From an uncultured Bacteroidia bacterium (GTDB lineage Bacteria; Bacteroidota; Bacteroidia; Bacteroidales; UBA932): a stretch of DNA of 12,324 bases. The stretch's first letter is position 1. Each line of letters opens with the position of its first letter. The position numbers and the translations under genes were made by a program. Location of the stretch: contig CADBMK010000189.1 in the NCBI GenBank assembly GCA_902795785.1, forward strand, positions 1-12,324. The letters are read 5' to 3'. Of the stretch, positions 1-6,756 are shown in pieces. The notes below the pieces were generated by a model. The model was not told where the DNA came from, ran no database searches, and saw nothing but the letters and a program-made list of their open reading frames with translations.

Positions 1-417
1 GTTTACACAGACTGCAAGCAGCTCTATGCCCAGGTGGATCTTGGATGGAAATCCGAGAAGTGGATTGCCGACGGCTCTCTCGCTTTCAGGAATACTACCT
101 TCGAGGATGTCAACGTGGACCTCTTCGCTCCTTCAAAGGTATCGGGAAACCTGAACGTAATGTATCTCTTCCATTCACGCGCAAAGGCCGGAGTGCTTGC
201 CGACTTTGCTTCAAGGAGGAATGTAGGCAGTGCCGTCTTTGACAACGTCTATATCCCGGGCTACCTTGATCTCTGCCTTGTGGGAGAGTATGAATTCAAC
301 AGGAAGATTTCCTTCTGGGCAAGGGGAGAGAACCTTCTCAACCGCGATATCCAGAGAAATTTCGGCCATGTTGAAGGAGGCATCGGCCTGATTGCCGGAG
401 TGGTCTTCAGCCTTTAG
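1..417 (+). CDS. Outer-membrane beta-barrel protein, C-terminal part (TonB-dependent receptor-like)
   Basis: Only the last 138 codons are present; the gene enters from the left edge in frame 1 and ends at TAG 415-417. The visible protein alternates polar and hydrophobic/aromatic residues in short strands, for example around LYAQVDLGWK, LNVMYLFHSR and ISFWARGENLLNR, as expected for transmembrane beta-strands. The GENLLNR stretch resembles the penultimate-strand region (a D/ENLFN-type motif) of TonB-dependent receptors, and the protein stops in a hydrophobic strand, GVVFSL, where barrel proteins carry their assembly signal. By family knowledge it would sit in the outer membrane and take part in uptake or transport, but the plug domain and any ligand clue lie outside the window. 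It appears to be separate from gyrB, which has its own promoter. Another barrel family is possible. Confidence 0.6.
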   Translation, partial: VYTDCKQLYAQVDLGWKSEKWIADGSLAFRNTTFEDVNVDLFAPSKVSGNLNVMYLFHSRAKAGVLADFASRRNVGSAVFDNVYIPGYLDLCLVGEYEFNRKISFWARGENLLNRDIQRNFGHVEGGIGLIAGVVFSL

Positions 418-424
418 GCTGGGA

Positions 425-456
425 CTTGCTAAACCTGATAATTTTTGGTATATTTG
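425..456 (+). promoter_or_regulatory. Bacteroidota-type promoter for gyrB
   Basis: A CTTG at 425-428 (-33 box, consensus TTTG or TTG) is followed after exactly 20 bases by TATATTTG at 449-456, a perfect match to the Bacteroidota -7 consensus TAnnTTTG. Transcription would begin about 6-8 bases later, giving a leader of roughly 20 bases before the gyrB ATG at 482. It lies in the 64-base gap after the barrel gene. The same arrangement and spacing recurs upstream of tig. Confidence 0.7.
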
Positions 457-481
457 TCCGTTTATATAAAGCATTGACTAA

Positions 482-2491
482 ATGTTAGAAAACGAAGAAA
501 TCAAGAAGGCGGAAGAACAGTATTCCGCAAACAGTATCCAGGTCCTCGAAGGCCTTGAGGCGGTTCGCAAAAGACCTTCCATGTATATCGGAGATATCGG
601 TGAAAGGGGACTTCATCACCTTGTATATGAGGTGGTGGACAACTCTATCGATGAGGCGATGGCCGGTTACTGCAATACTATAGACGTAGTCATCACAGAA
701 GATAATTCCATCAAGGTTACGGATAACGGCCGCGGTATTCCTACTGGAATGCACGAAAAGGAGCACCGTTCCGCCCTCGAGGTGGTTCTTACCGTCCTTC
801 ATGCGGGAGGTAAGTTCAGCAAGAGCAACTACAAGGTGTCCGGAGGTCTCCATGGTGTGGGTGTATCCTGCGTGAACGCCCTGTCAGACCTTCTCATCGC
901 AGAGGTTCACCGTGACGGCAAGATTTTCCGTCAGTCTTACTCAAAGGGTAAGCCGACATCAGCCGTTGAGGTTGTGGGCGAGAGCAACCAGACCGGAACA
1001 ACCATCCTCTTCCATCCAGATGCGTCAATCTTCACCACTACGACAATCTATAAATACGATACCCTCGCAAACCGTCTCCGTGAACTTGCATACCTGAACA
1101 AGGGCATCAAGATCACCCTTACTGACATGCGCGAGATGGTGGATGAATTCGTGACCGACGAGAACGGCGATTCAAAGACCACGGGAAGGCAGATTTACAA
1201 GTCTGAGACTTTCTATTCTGAGAAGGGTCTTTCAGAGTTTATCAATTACCTCGATGCCGGCGCGGACCATCTTATCCCAGAGCCTGTCTGCGTTCAGAGC
1301 GATAAGATCATCCCTATCGACATTGCGCTCCAGTACAATAACGGTTACAGCGAGAAGATTTATTCTTACGTCAACAACATCCATACTATAGAAGGCGGTA
1401 CTCATCTCCAGGGTTTCAAGATGGGTCTTTCAAGATCACTGAAGAACTATGCAGAGAAGAACAACCTCCTTGCAAAGTTCAAGGGCGACCTTGCTCCTGA
1501 AGATTTCCGTGAGGGCCTTACGGCCGTGATTTCCGTCAAGGTGGCAGAACCTCAGTTCGAGGGTCAGACCAAGACGAAACTCGGCAACGGCGAGGTTACT
1601 TCAGCGGTTTCACAGGCCACTTCACAGGCAATGGACGAGTACCTTGAGGAGAACCCTAAATTCGGACGTATCATCATCGAGAAGATCGTTCTGGCTGCAA
1701 CTGCCCGCAACGCTGCCCGCAAGGCGCGTGAGATGGTCCAGAGAAAGACTGCCATGGGCGGCGCCGGAATGCCTGGTAAACTGGCTGACTGCTCCGAGAG
1801 AGATGCCGAGAAGTGCGAGATCTTCCTTGTCGAGGGAGATTCCGCAGGCGGTACCGCAAAGCAGGGCCGTGACCGTAGAATCCAGGCCATCCTTCCTCTC
1901 CGAGGCAAGATTCTCAATGTGGAAAAGGCTGCCGGAGACAGAGCCTTCGATTCTGATGAAATACGCAACATCTATACGGCTCTCGGCGTTACCGTGGCCA
2001 AGGAAGATGAGAGCGGTGAGAAGCATATGGACCTGAGCAAACTTCGTTATCACAAGGTCATCATCATGACCGATGCCGATGTCGACGGTTCCCATATCGC
2101 CTGCCTTATCCTGACGTTCTTCTTCCGTTATATGTTCGACCTCATCAAGAACGGATACGTTTATCTTGCAACACCTCCTCTCTACCTTGTCAAGAAGGGT
2201 AAGGAAGAGATTTATTGCTGGACGGAACAGCAGCGCGACGAGGCTTCAATGAAGCTTGGAAAGGGCAGTGACAAGGGTTACACCGTTCAGCGTTACAAGG
2301 GTCTCGGTGAAATGAGCGACCAGCAGCTTTGGGATACCACAATGGATCCTGCAAAGCGCCGTCTGCGCAAAATTACCATCGAGAATGCGGCTCAGGCCGA
2401 GAGAACGTTCTCAATGCTTATGGGTGACGATGTTCCACCAAGAAGACAGTTCATCGAAGAGAATGCCCACTATGCAAACATCGATGCATAG
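482..2491 (+). CDS. gyrB: DNA gyrase subunit B
   Basis: GyrB is the ATPase subunit of the A2B2 gyrase that introduces negative supercoils into the chromosome. The 669 residues are in order: GHKL ATPase domain with the base E50 and Mg-binding N54 in VVDNSIDEA, D81 in DNGRGIP, and an ATP-lid GGLHGVG near 121-127; transducer domain to about residue 420; TOPRIM domain with E451 in EGDSAGG and D531/D533/D535 in DADVDGSH; and the C-terminal motif QRYKGLGEM at 603-611. The spacings E50-N54-D81 equal those of E. coli GyrB (42-46-73). The protein lacks the roughly 170-residue insert of gammaproteobacterial GyrB, as is normal outside that class. ATG 482 gives a natural N-terminus and follows the promoter by about 25 bases. 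ParE is the alternative, but overall likeness to Bacteroidota GyrB and its ending EENAHYANIDA favour gyrase. Confidence 0.97.
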   Translation: MLENEEIKKAEEQYSANSIQVLEGLEAVRKRPSMYIGDIGERGLHHLVYEVVDNSIDEAMAGYCNTIDVVITEDNSIKVTDNGRGIPTGMHEKEHRSALEVVLTVLHAGGKFSKSNYKVSGGLHGVGVSCVNALSDLLIAEVHRDGKIFRQSYSKGKPTSAVEVVGESNQTGTTILFHPDASIFTTTTIYKYDTLANRLRELAYLNKGIKITLTDMREMVDEFVTDENGDSKTTGRQIYKSETFYSEKGLSEFINYLDAGADHLIPEPVCVQSDKIIPIDIALQYNNGYSEKIYSYVNNIHTIEGGTHLQGFKMGLSRSLKNYAEKNNLLAKFKGDLAPEDFREGLTAVISVKVAEPQFEGQTKTKLGNGEVTSAVSQATSQAMDEYLEENPKFGRIIIEKIVLAATARNAARKAREMVQRKTAMGGAGMPGKLADCSERDAEKCEIFLVEGDSAGGTAKQGRDRRIQAILPLRGKILNVEKAAGDRAFDSDEIRNIYTALGVTVAKEDESGEKHMDLSKLRYHKVIIMTDADVDGSHIACLILTFFFRYMFDLIKNGYVYLATPPLYLVKKGKEEIYCWTEQQRDEASMKLGKGSDKGYTVQRYKGLGEMSDQQLWDTTMDPAKRRLRKITIENAAQAERTFSMLMGDDVPPRRQFIEENAHYANIDA

Positions 2492-2523
2492 CCGGCTCTT
2501 AATATAAAACACTTAATACAGGT

Positions 2524-3786
2524 ATGTTAGATATTTTTGACAGAATCGCCAGAGATTCAGGTGGTCCAATTGGACAGTATGCAGCGCAGGGTTTCGGATA
2601 TTACATGTATCCAAAACTTGAGGGTGAACTTGGACCTCACATGATGTTCAATGGAAAACCGGTCCTTAACTGGAGTCTTAATAACTATCTTGGTCTTGCC
2701 AACCATCCTGAGGTCCGCAAGGCTGATGCTGAAGGCGCAGCAAAATGGGGTCTCGCTTACCCTATGGGAAGCCGTATGCTTTCAGGTCACACAGCACTTC
2801 ACGAGAAACTCGAGAAGATGTTCGCCGATTTCGAGAAGAAGGAAGATGCCTTCCTCTTCAACTTCGGCTATCAGGGAATCGTTTCGGCTATCGATTGCCT
2901 TACTGCCCGTCACGATGTTATCGTTTACGACGCCGAGGCTCATGCCTGCCTTCTTGACGGTATCCGTCTTCACATAGGCAGCAAGTACAAGTATCGTCAC
3001 AACAATATCGTTGACTGCGAGAAGGTGCTTGCAAAGGCTTGCAAGGAAGCTGAAGAAAGCGGCGGAGGAGTGCTCCTCATTACTGAAGGTGTGTTCGGTA
3101 TGACCGGCGCCCTCGGTATCCTCGACAAGATCGTAGAACTCAAGAAGAAGTATCAGTTCCGTATCTTCGTAGATGACGCCCACGGATTCGGCCTCCTCGG
3201 AGAGCACGGACGCGGAACATCTGAGGAACTCCACTGCATGGACGGCATCGACCTCTATATCGGTGCGTTTGCAAAGAGTATGGCTTCAATCGGCGGTTTC
3301 ATCGCCGGTCCTAAGAATATCATCAACTATCTCCGTCTCAACATGCGCTCCCAGATGTATGCCAAGAGTCAGCCTATGGCCCTCGTTTATGGTAACATCA
3401 AGCGTCTTGAGATTATTATGAGCCCGGAGGGAGACGCGCTTCGTAAGAAGTGTCTTGAGATCACCCACGCCATCCAGGATGGTTTCCGCAAGGAAGGCTT
3501 CGATATCGGAGAGGCTGAGGCCTGCGTAACTCCTATCCACATCGACGGCGGAGGAATCGCACAGGCAACAAAGATCGCCAAGGACCTTCGTGAGAACTAC
3601 GGTGTATTCTGCTCAATGGTGGTTTACCCTGTTATCCCTAAGGGAATGATCATCTTCAGGATTGTTTCAACCGCGGCGCACACAATGGAGGATGTCAACT
3701 ACACTCTCAACGCTTTCAAGGAAATCAAGGCTAAGCTTGACGCTGGAAAGTATGACGGAGACGATATCGCTGCCATGACGCTGTAA
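2524..3786 (+). CDS. Alpha-oxoamine synthase family PLP enzyme (serine palmitoyltransferase / cysteate acyltransferase-like)
   Basis: This 420-residue protein is a fold-type I PLP enzyme of the family that condenses an amino acid with an acyl thioester, releasing CO2 (SPT, KBL, AONS, ALAS). Family residues are visible: H140 in the HAC motif, which should stack on the PLP ring; D217 and H220 in VDDAHG; Schiff-base lysine K251 in FAKSMAS; and R379 near the C-terminus, a likely carboxylate contact. No biotin, heme or threonine-degradation genes are nearby. The next gene is a short-chain dehydrogenase, the order expected for making a long-chain base: condensation to a 3-keto base, then reduction. 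It differs from the classical Bacteroides SPT as I recall it, having NWSLNNYLGL where that enzyme has a GSNAYTGL-type motif, so cysteate (capnine/sulfonolipid), serine or glycine could be the substrate. It starts 32 bases after gyrB with no promoter in the gap. The family is sure; the substrate is open. Confidence 0.85.
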   Translation: MLDIFDRIARDSGGPIGQYAAQGFGYYMYPKLEGELGPHMMFNGKPVLNWSLNNYLGLANHPEVRKADAEGAAKWGLAYPMGSRMLSGHTALHEKLEKMFADFEKKEDAFLFNFGYQGIVSAIDCLTARHDVIVYDAEAHACLLDGIRLHIGSKYKYRHNNIVDCEKVLAKACKEAEESGGGVLLITEGVFGMTGALGILDKIVELKKKYQFRIFVDDAHGFGLLGEHGRGTSEELHCMDGIDLYIGAFAKSMASIGGFIAGPKNIINYLRLNMRSQMYAKSQPMALVYGNIKRLEIIMSPEGDALRKKCLEITHAIQDGFRKEGFDIGEAEACVTPIHIDGGGIAQATKIAKDLRENYGVFCSMVVYPVIPKGMIIFRIVSTAAHTMEDVNYTLNAFKEIKAKLDAGKYDGDDIAAMTL

Positions 3787-3811
3787 GCTATTAACAATAA
3801 ATAGATTGACT

Positions 3812-4633
3812 ATGAGTCCGGAATTTTTCAGGGACAAAGTTATCATTGTTACAGGAGCCAGCTCGGGAATCGGGTTGGCTTCTGCCAAATTATTCGGATC
3901 CTACGGCGCCAGGGTCGTGATTGCGGCAAGGCGTCTGGATAAACTTCAGGAATTAGCCCCTTCCGTATCGCCTGACAGGGAGAAGGTCCTCTGCGTGAAG
4001 GCCGACGTCTCCCGTGAGGAAGACTGCAGGAATCTGATAGACGAGACCGTACGCAGGTTCGGAAGGATTGACATCCTCGTGAACAACGCCGGAGTTTCTA
4101 TGAGGGCGATGTTCAAGGACCTGGACCTGAGCGTCATCAAGACACTTATGGACGTTAATTTCTGGGGTACGGTTTATTGCACCAAGTTTGCCCTTCCTTA
4201 TCTTCTTGAGTCCAAGGGCTCGGTGGTGGGGGTCATTTCAATCGCGGGCTATTCGGCACTTCCTGGAAGAACGGGCTATTCTTCTTCCAAGTATGCCGTG
4301 CGCGGTTTCCTCGATACTGTCCGTATAGAACATATCAAGGACGGTCTCCATGTCCTGGTGTTTGCTCCGGGCTATACTGCCTCCAACGTGCGTAACGCAG
4401 CCCTTACGGCCGACGGCTCCGCCCAGGGCGAGACTCCTCTGGATGAGGATAAGCTGATGAGCGCTGAGGCTGTTGCCCTCAAGATGGCTAAGGCCCTTTA
4501 CAGGAGGAAGTCCCACAGTATCCTTACGGCCCTTGGAAAGGTGACCGTGCTTGCGCACAATCTTTTCCCTGACCTTACGGATAAACTTACTTATAAGTAC
4601 ATTGCAAGGGAGGCTAACAGTCCTTTCAAATAG
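3812..4633 (+). CDS. Short-chain dehydrogenase/reductase, candidate 3-keto long-chain-base reductase
   Basis: A classical SDR of 273 residues. The Rossmann cofactor motif TGASSGIG is at 14-21, NNAG at 91-94, the structural Asn N116, and the catalytic triad S143, Y156, K160 (YSSSK). Basic residues after the second strand (AARRLDK) suggest NADP(H). The C-terminal part after about residue 230 carries hydrophobic segments (LGKVTVLAHNLFP) and ends REANSPFK, which may help it approach membrane lipids. An in-frame TTG six bases upstream (3806) could add two residues; ATG 3812 is preferred. It lies 25 bases after the PLP acyltransferase-like gene, the basis for proposing that it reduces a 3-keto sphinganine or 3-keto capnine. 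That role is inference: SDR sequences alone rarely fix a substrate, and a general ketoreductase is possible. Confidence 0.85.
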   Translation: MSPEFFRDKVIIVTGASSGIGLASAKLFGSYGARVVIAARRLDKLQELAPSVSPDREKVLCVKADVSREEDCRNLIDETVRRFGRIDILVNNAGVSMRAMFKDLDLSVIKTLMDVNFWGTVYCTKFALPYLLESKGSVVGVISIAGYSALPGRTGYSSSKYAVRGFLDTVRIEHIKDGLHVLVFAPGYTASNVRNAALTADGSAQGETPLDEDKLMSAEAVALKMAKALYRRKSHSILTALGKVTVLAHNLFPDLTDKLTYKYIAREANSPFK

Positions 4634-4653
4634 CAACCATAATCCTTGACAGT

Positions 4654-6678
4654 ATGAAAAAGATCACGCTGCCCGGCAAGCCCGGAATCTGGCTTCCGCT
4701 GATCGCTCTTTTCATTATTCTCGTGCTTGTTTTCCCTCGTTCCCCGAGGTTTAAGTACAACTATAAGAAAGGTGGCGTATGGAAGTATGAAACACTTGTT
4801 TCCCAGTTTGCATTCCCAATCCTGAAGACGTCGGAACAGATCCAGGAGGAGAAGTCCCGCCAGGGTAACGGCGTGATACCTTTCTACCGTTTTTCCGAGG
4901 AGGATGCCGGTGAGATTCTCCGCAGCGTTGAGCACATCAGGATGGAGGGTTTCAGTTCGCTGAAGCCCGGCGTCATTACCGTACTTTCAAGCATCTTGAA
5001 CAGGGGAGTCGTGGCCGATGAGGAAATACGTAAGTCGGAGAGCGACCTGGTGTATATCCAGAAAGGCAAGAAGGCGCAGAAGACCCCGGTTTCCGAAATC
5101 TACTCCGTTTCAGACGCACGCCGTTTCCTGTCTTCTGAAGTTCAGAAGAAGGCTCCCGGAGTGAACGTGGATTCACTTTTGAATGCGACGGGAGTGTACA
5201 ACTGTATAGGTTCCGACCTCGTTTTTGACCGTCAGACGACGAGCCTCGTCAGTGAAACCCATAACAGGATTTCCCCTACGATGGGAGTCGTGGCAGCAGG
5301 AAGCGTAATCGTGTCAAAGGACGAGTTGATTACGGCGGAAATCGCCCAGGTGCTTGACTCGTACAAGGTTGAGTATGAGCAGGCTACGGCCTATAAGGGG
5401 GCGCGTTTCGGCTATTGGTTCGGCAATATCCTCCTGGCGGCCGGTTTTGTGCTGCTTATCTATTTGATGATCAGCAATACCAACCCTCTTATCTTTGAGG
5501 ATTACAACAGGTACTGCTATCTTCTTCTGGTGTTTGTAATATCCACGGTTGTGGCTGTGGTGGTGGGAAGGATGAGCCCTGAAACCCTCTATATGGTTCC
5601 TTTCACCCTTACCGCCCTCTACCTTCAGGCTTTCTTCAAGAACAAGGTCATTCTTCCGTTCATAGTCATATCCCTCATCCCGATGCTGGTTTTCTGTCAG
5701 GGCGGTGTGGTGCTCTTCGTACTGTTCACCGTAGCGGGCATCGTGGATATGGCCGTGTTCAAGTATTTCTCCCAGGGCTGGAAGCAGTTCATCGCGGCCG
5801 GTATCGTCTTCGTAGTTCTCTTCCTGCTGTACTGCGGCTTCGTGTTCATCGACCAGGCTGACGGTTTCTTCGGCAGAAGGGTCCTTTATATGTTCATCGG
5901 TTCCATGCTTTCGGTTGCGGGCTACCCTCTGGTGTATCTCTTTGAAAGGATTTTCAACCTTGTGTCAAGTTCCCGCCTGAGTGAACTCTGCGACACCAAT
6001 TCCAAACTCCTCAGGGAACTGGAACATACGGCTCCGGGAACCTTCCAGCACAGTCTCCAGGTAATGACCATGGCAGACGTAGCGGCCAGAAGCATCGGCG
6101 CAAACGCCCTTCTTGTGAAGGCCGGCGCCCTTTATCACGATATCGGAAAGATGAACAACCCTCTGTGCTTCGTGGAGAACGAGTCACTTCTCAGGAACGA
6201 CGGCGAGGGACGCTATCACGCCAGCCTTTCTCCGGAGGAAAGTGCGGCCGACATTATCCGTCACGTGAGCGACGGACTTGACATCGCCACGAAATACCGT
6301 CTTCCTGACGTCATCAAGGACTTTATCCGCACCCATCACGGTACGACGATGGCCGCCTATTTCTATGACAAGTATGTAAGCGAGGGAGGGGACCCGGGCA
6401 ATACCGCCCCGTTCACCTATCCGGGCGGCAGGCCTTCAACCAAGGAACAGATTATCCTTATGCTCTGCGATACAATAGAGGCTGCATCCCGTACCCTTCA
6501 GGACCACAGTCAGGAGGCTTTTGCGACCTTTGTAAAGGGAGTGATTGACTCCAAGATGGAGAGCGGACAGTTTGAGGATTCAGACATATCAATCAAGGAG
6601 CTGAACACTATCAACGAGGTGATTGTAGGATACCTGTGCCAGCTCTATCACGAGCGTATCACTTATCCGTCGAGGTAG
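4654..6678 (+). CDS. 7TM-HD family membrane phosphohydrolase, PgpH-like (probable c-di-AMP phosphodiesterase)
   Basis: A 674-residue inner-membrane protein. An N-terminal membrane segment (about 12-28) is followed by a roughly 220-residue extracytoplasmic region (the 7TMR-HDED type), then a run of hydrophobic segments between about 253 and 430, and a cytoplasmic HD domain. The metal-binding set of HD phosphodiesterases is complete: H466 in FQHS, H495-D496 in YHDIGK, H537, H561-H562 in THHG and D606 in LCDTIEA. Spacing is close to that of Listeria PgpH, which hydrolyses c-di-AMP to pApA. By that family knowledge the enzyme would lower c-di-AMP, with the outer domain sensing an unknown signal. 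No c-di-AMP cyclase is in the window. It starts 20 bases after the SDR and should be cotranscribed with it. The nucleotide specificity is inferred from family membership only. Confidence 0.88.
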   Translation: MKKITLPGKPGIWLPLIALFIILVLVFPRSPRFKYNYKKGGVWKYETLVSQFAFPILKTSEQIQEEKSRQGNGVIPFYRFSEEDAGEILRSVEHIRMEGFSSLKPGVITVLSSILNRGVVADEEIRKSESDLVYIQKGKKAQKTPVSEIYSVSDARRFLSSEVQKKAPGVNVDSLLNATGVYNCIGSDLVFDRQTTSLVSETHNRISPTMGVVAAGSVIVSKDELITAEIAQVLDSYKVEYEQATAYKGARFGYWFGNILLAAGFVLLIYLMISNTNPLIFEDYNRYCYLLLVFVISTVVAVVVGRMSPETLYMVPFTLTALYLQAFFKNKVILPFIVISLIPMLVFCQGGVVLFVLFTVAGIVDMAVFKYFSQGWKQFIAAGIVFVVLFLLYCGFVFIDQADGFFGRRVLYMFIGSMLSVAGYPLVYLFERIFNLVSSSRLSELCDTNSKLLRELEHTAPGTFQHSLQVMTMADVAARSIGANALLVKAGALYHDIGKMNNPLCFVENESLLRNDGEGRYHASLSPEESAADIIRHVSDGLDIATKYRLPDVIKDFIRTHHGTTMAAYFYDKYVSEGGDPGNTAPFTYPGGRPSTKEQIILMLCDTIEAASRTLQDHSQEAFATFVKGVIDSKMESGQFEDSDISIKELNTINEVIVGYLCQLYHERITYPSR

Positions 6679-6680
6679 AG

Positions 6681-6712
6681 AAGCATTTTTGGTTAGTTCG
6701 TTGAAAATGCTT
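6681..6712. repeat. 9-bp perfect inverted repeat across the tig promoter
   Basis: AAGCATTTT at 6681-6689 and its exact reverse complement AAAATGCTT at 6704-6712 flank a 14-base spacer. The left arm overlaps the -33 box and the right arm reaches the first base of the -7 box. There is no T-run after it, so it is a poor intrinsic terminator for the upstream gene. It could be an operator half-site pair or a weak stem at the end of the upstream transcript. Confidence 0.5.
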
Positions 6713-6719
6713 ATCTTTG
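6688..6719 (+). promoter_or_regulatory. Bacteroidota-type promoter for tig
   Basis: TTTG at 6688-6691 is followed after 20 bases by TATCTTTG at 6712-6719, matching both boxes of the Bacteroidota housekeeping consensus. Transcription would start near 6726, leaving an A/T-rich leader of about 30 bases before the tig ATG at 6757, with no Shine-Dalgarno sequence. TAnnTTTG also occurs by chance inside coding regions here, so the -33 match with correct spacing and the intergenic position carry the weight. Confidence 0.75.
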
Positions 6720-6756
6720 GCGGCTTTTTGGAAAATATATAAAAACATAAGATAAA

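Noticed and set aside
405..446. Terminator after the barrel gene (CAGCC-TTTA-GGCTG over the stop codon)
   Set aside because: The stem is only 5 bp plus two G-T pairs and the nearest T-run (442-446) is about 20 bases away, so it is too weak to call.
1564..2095. Long open frames on the minus strand opposite gyrB
   Set aside because: They are shadows of the gyrB frame's codon bias; no recognisable protein, start context or independent conservation signal.
2782..3234. 150-codon minus-strand frame opposite the PLP enzyme gene
   Set aside because: It is antisense to a clearly conserved catalytic region and its translation shows no family motif.
3806..3811. TTG start for the short-chain dehydrogenase
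   Set aside because: It adds only two residues before an in-frame ATG at 3812, which is the more likely start.
5490..5497. TATCTTTG promoter-like box inside the 7TM-HD gene
   Set aside because: It lies in coding sequence within codons for Leu-Ile-Phe-Glu, with no intergenic context or downstream gene start; chance matches are expected.
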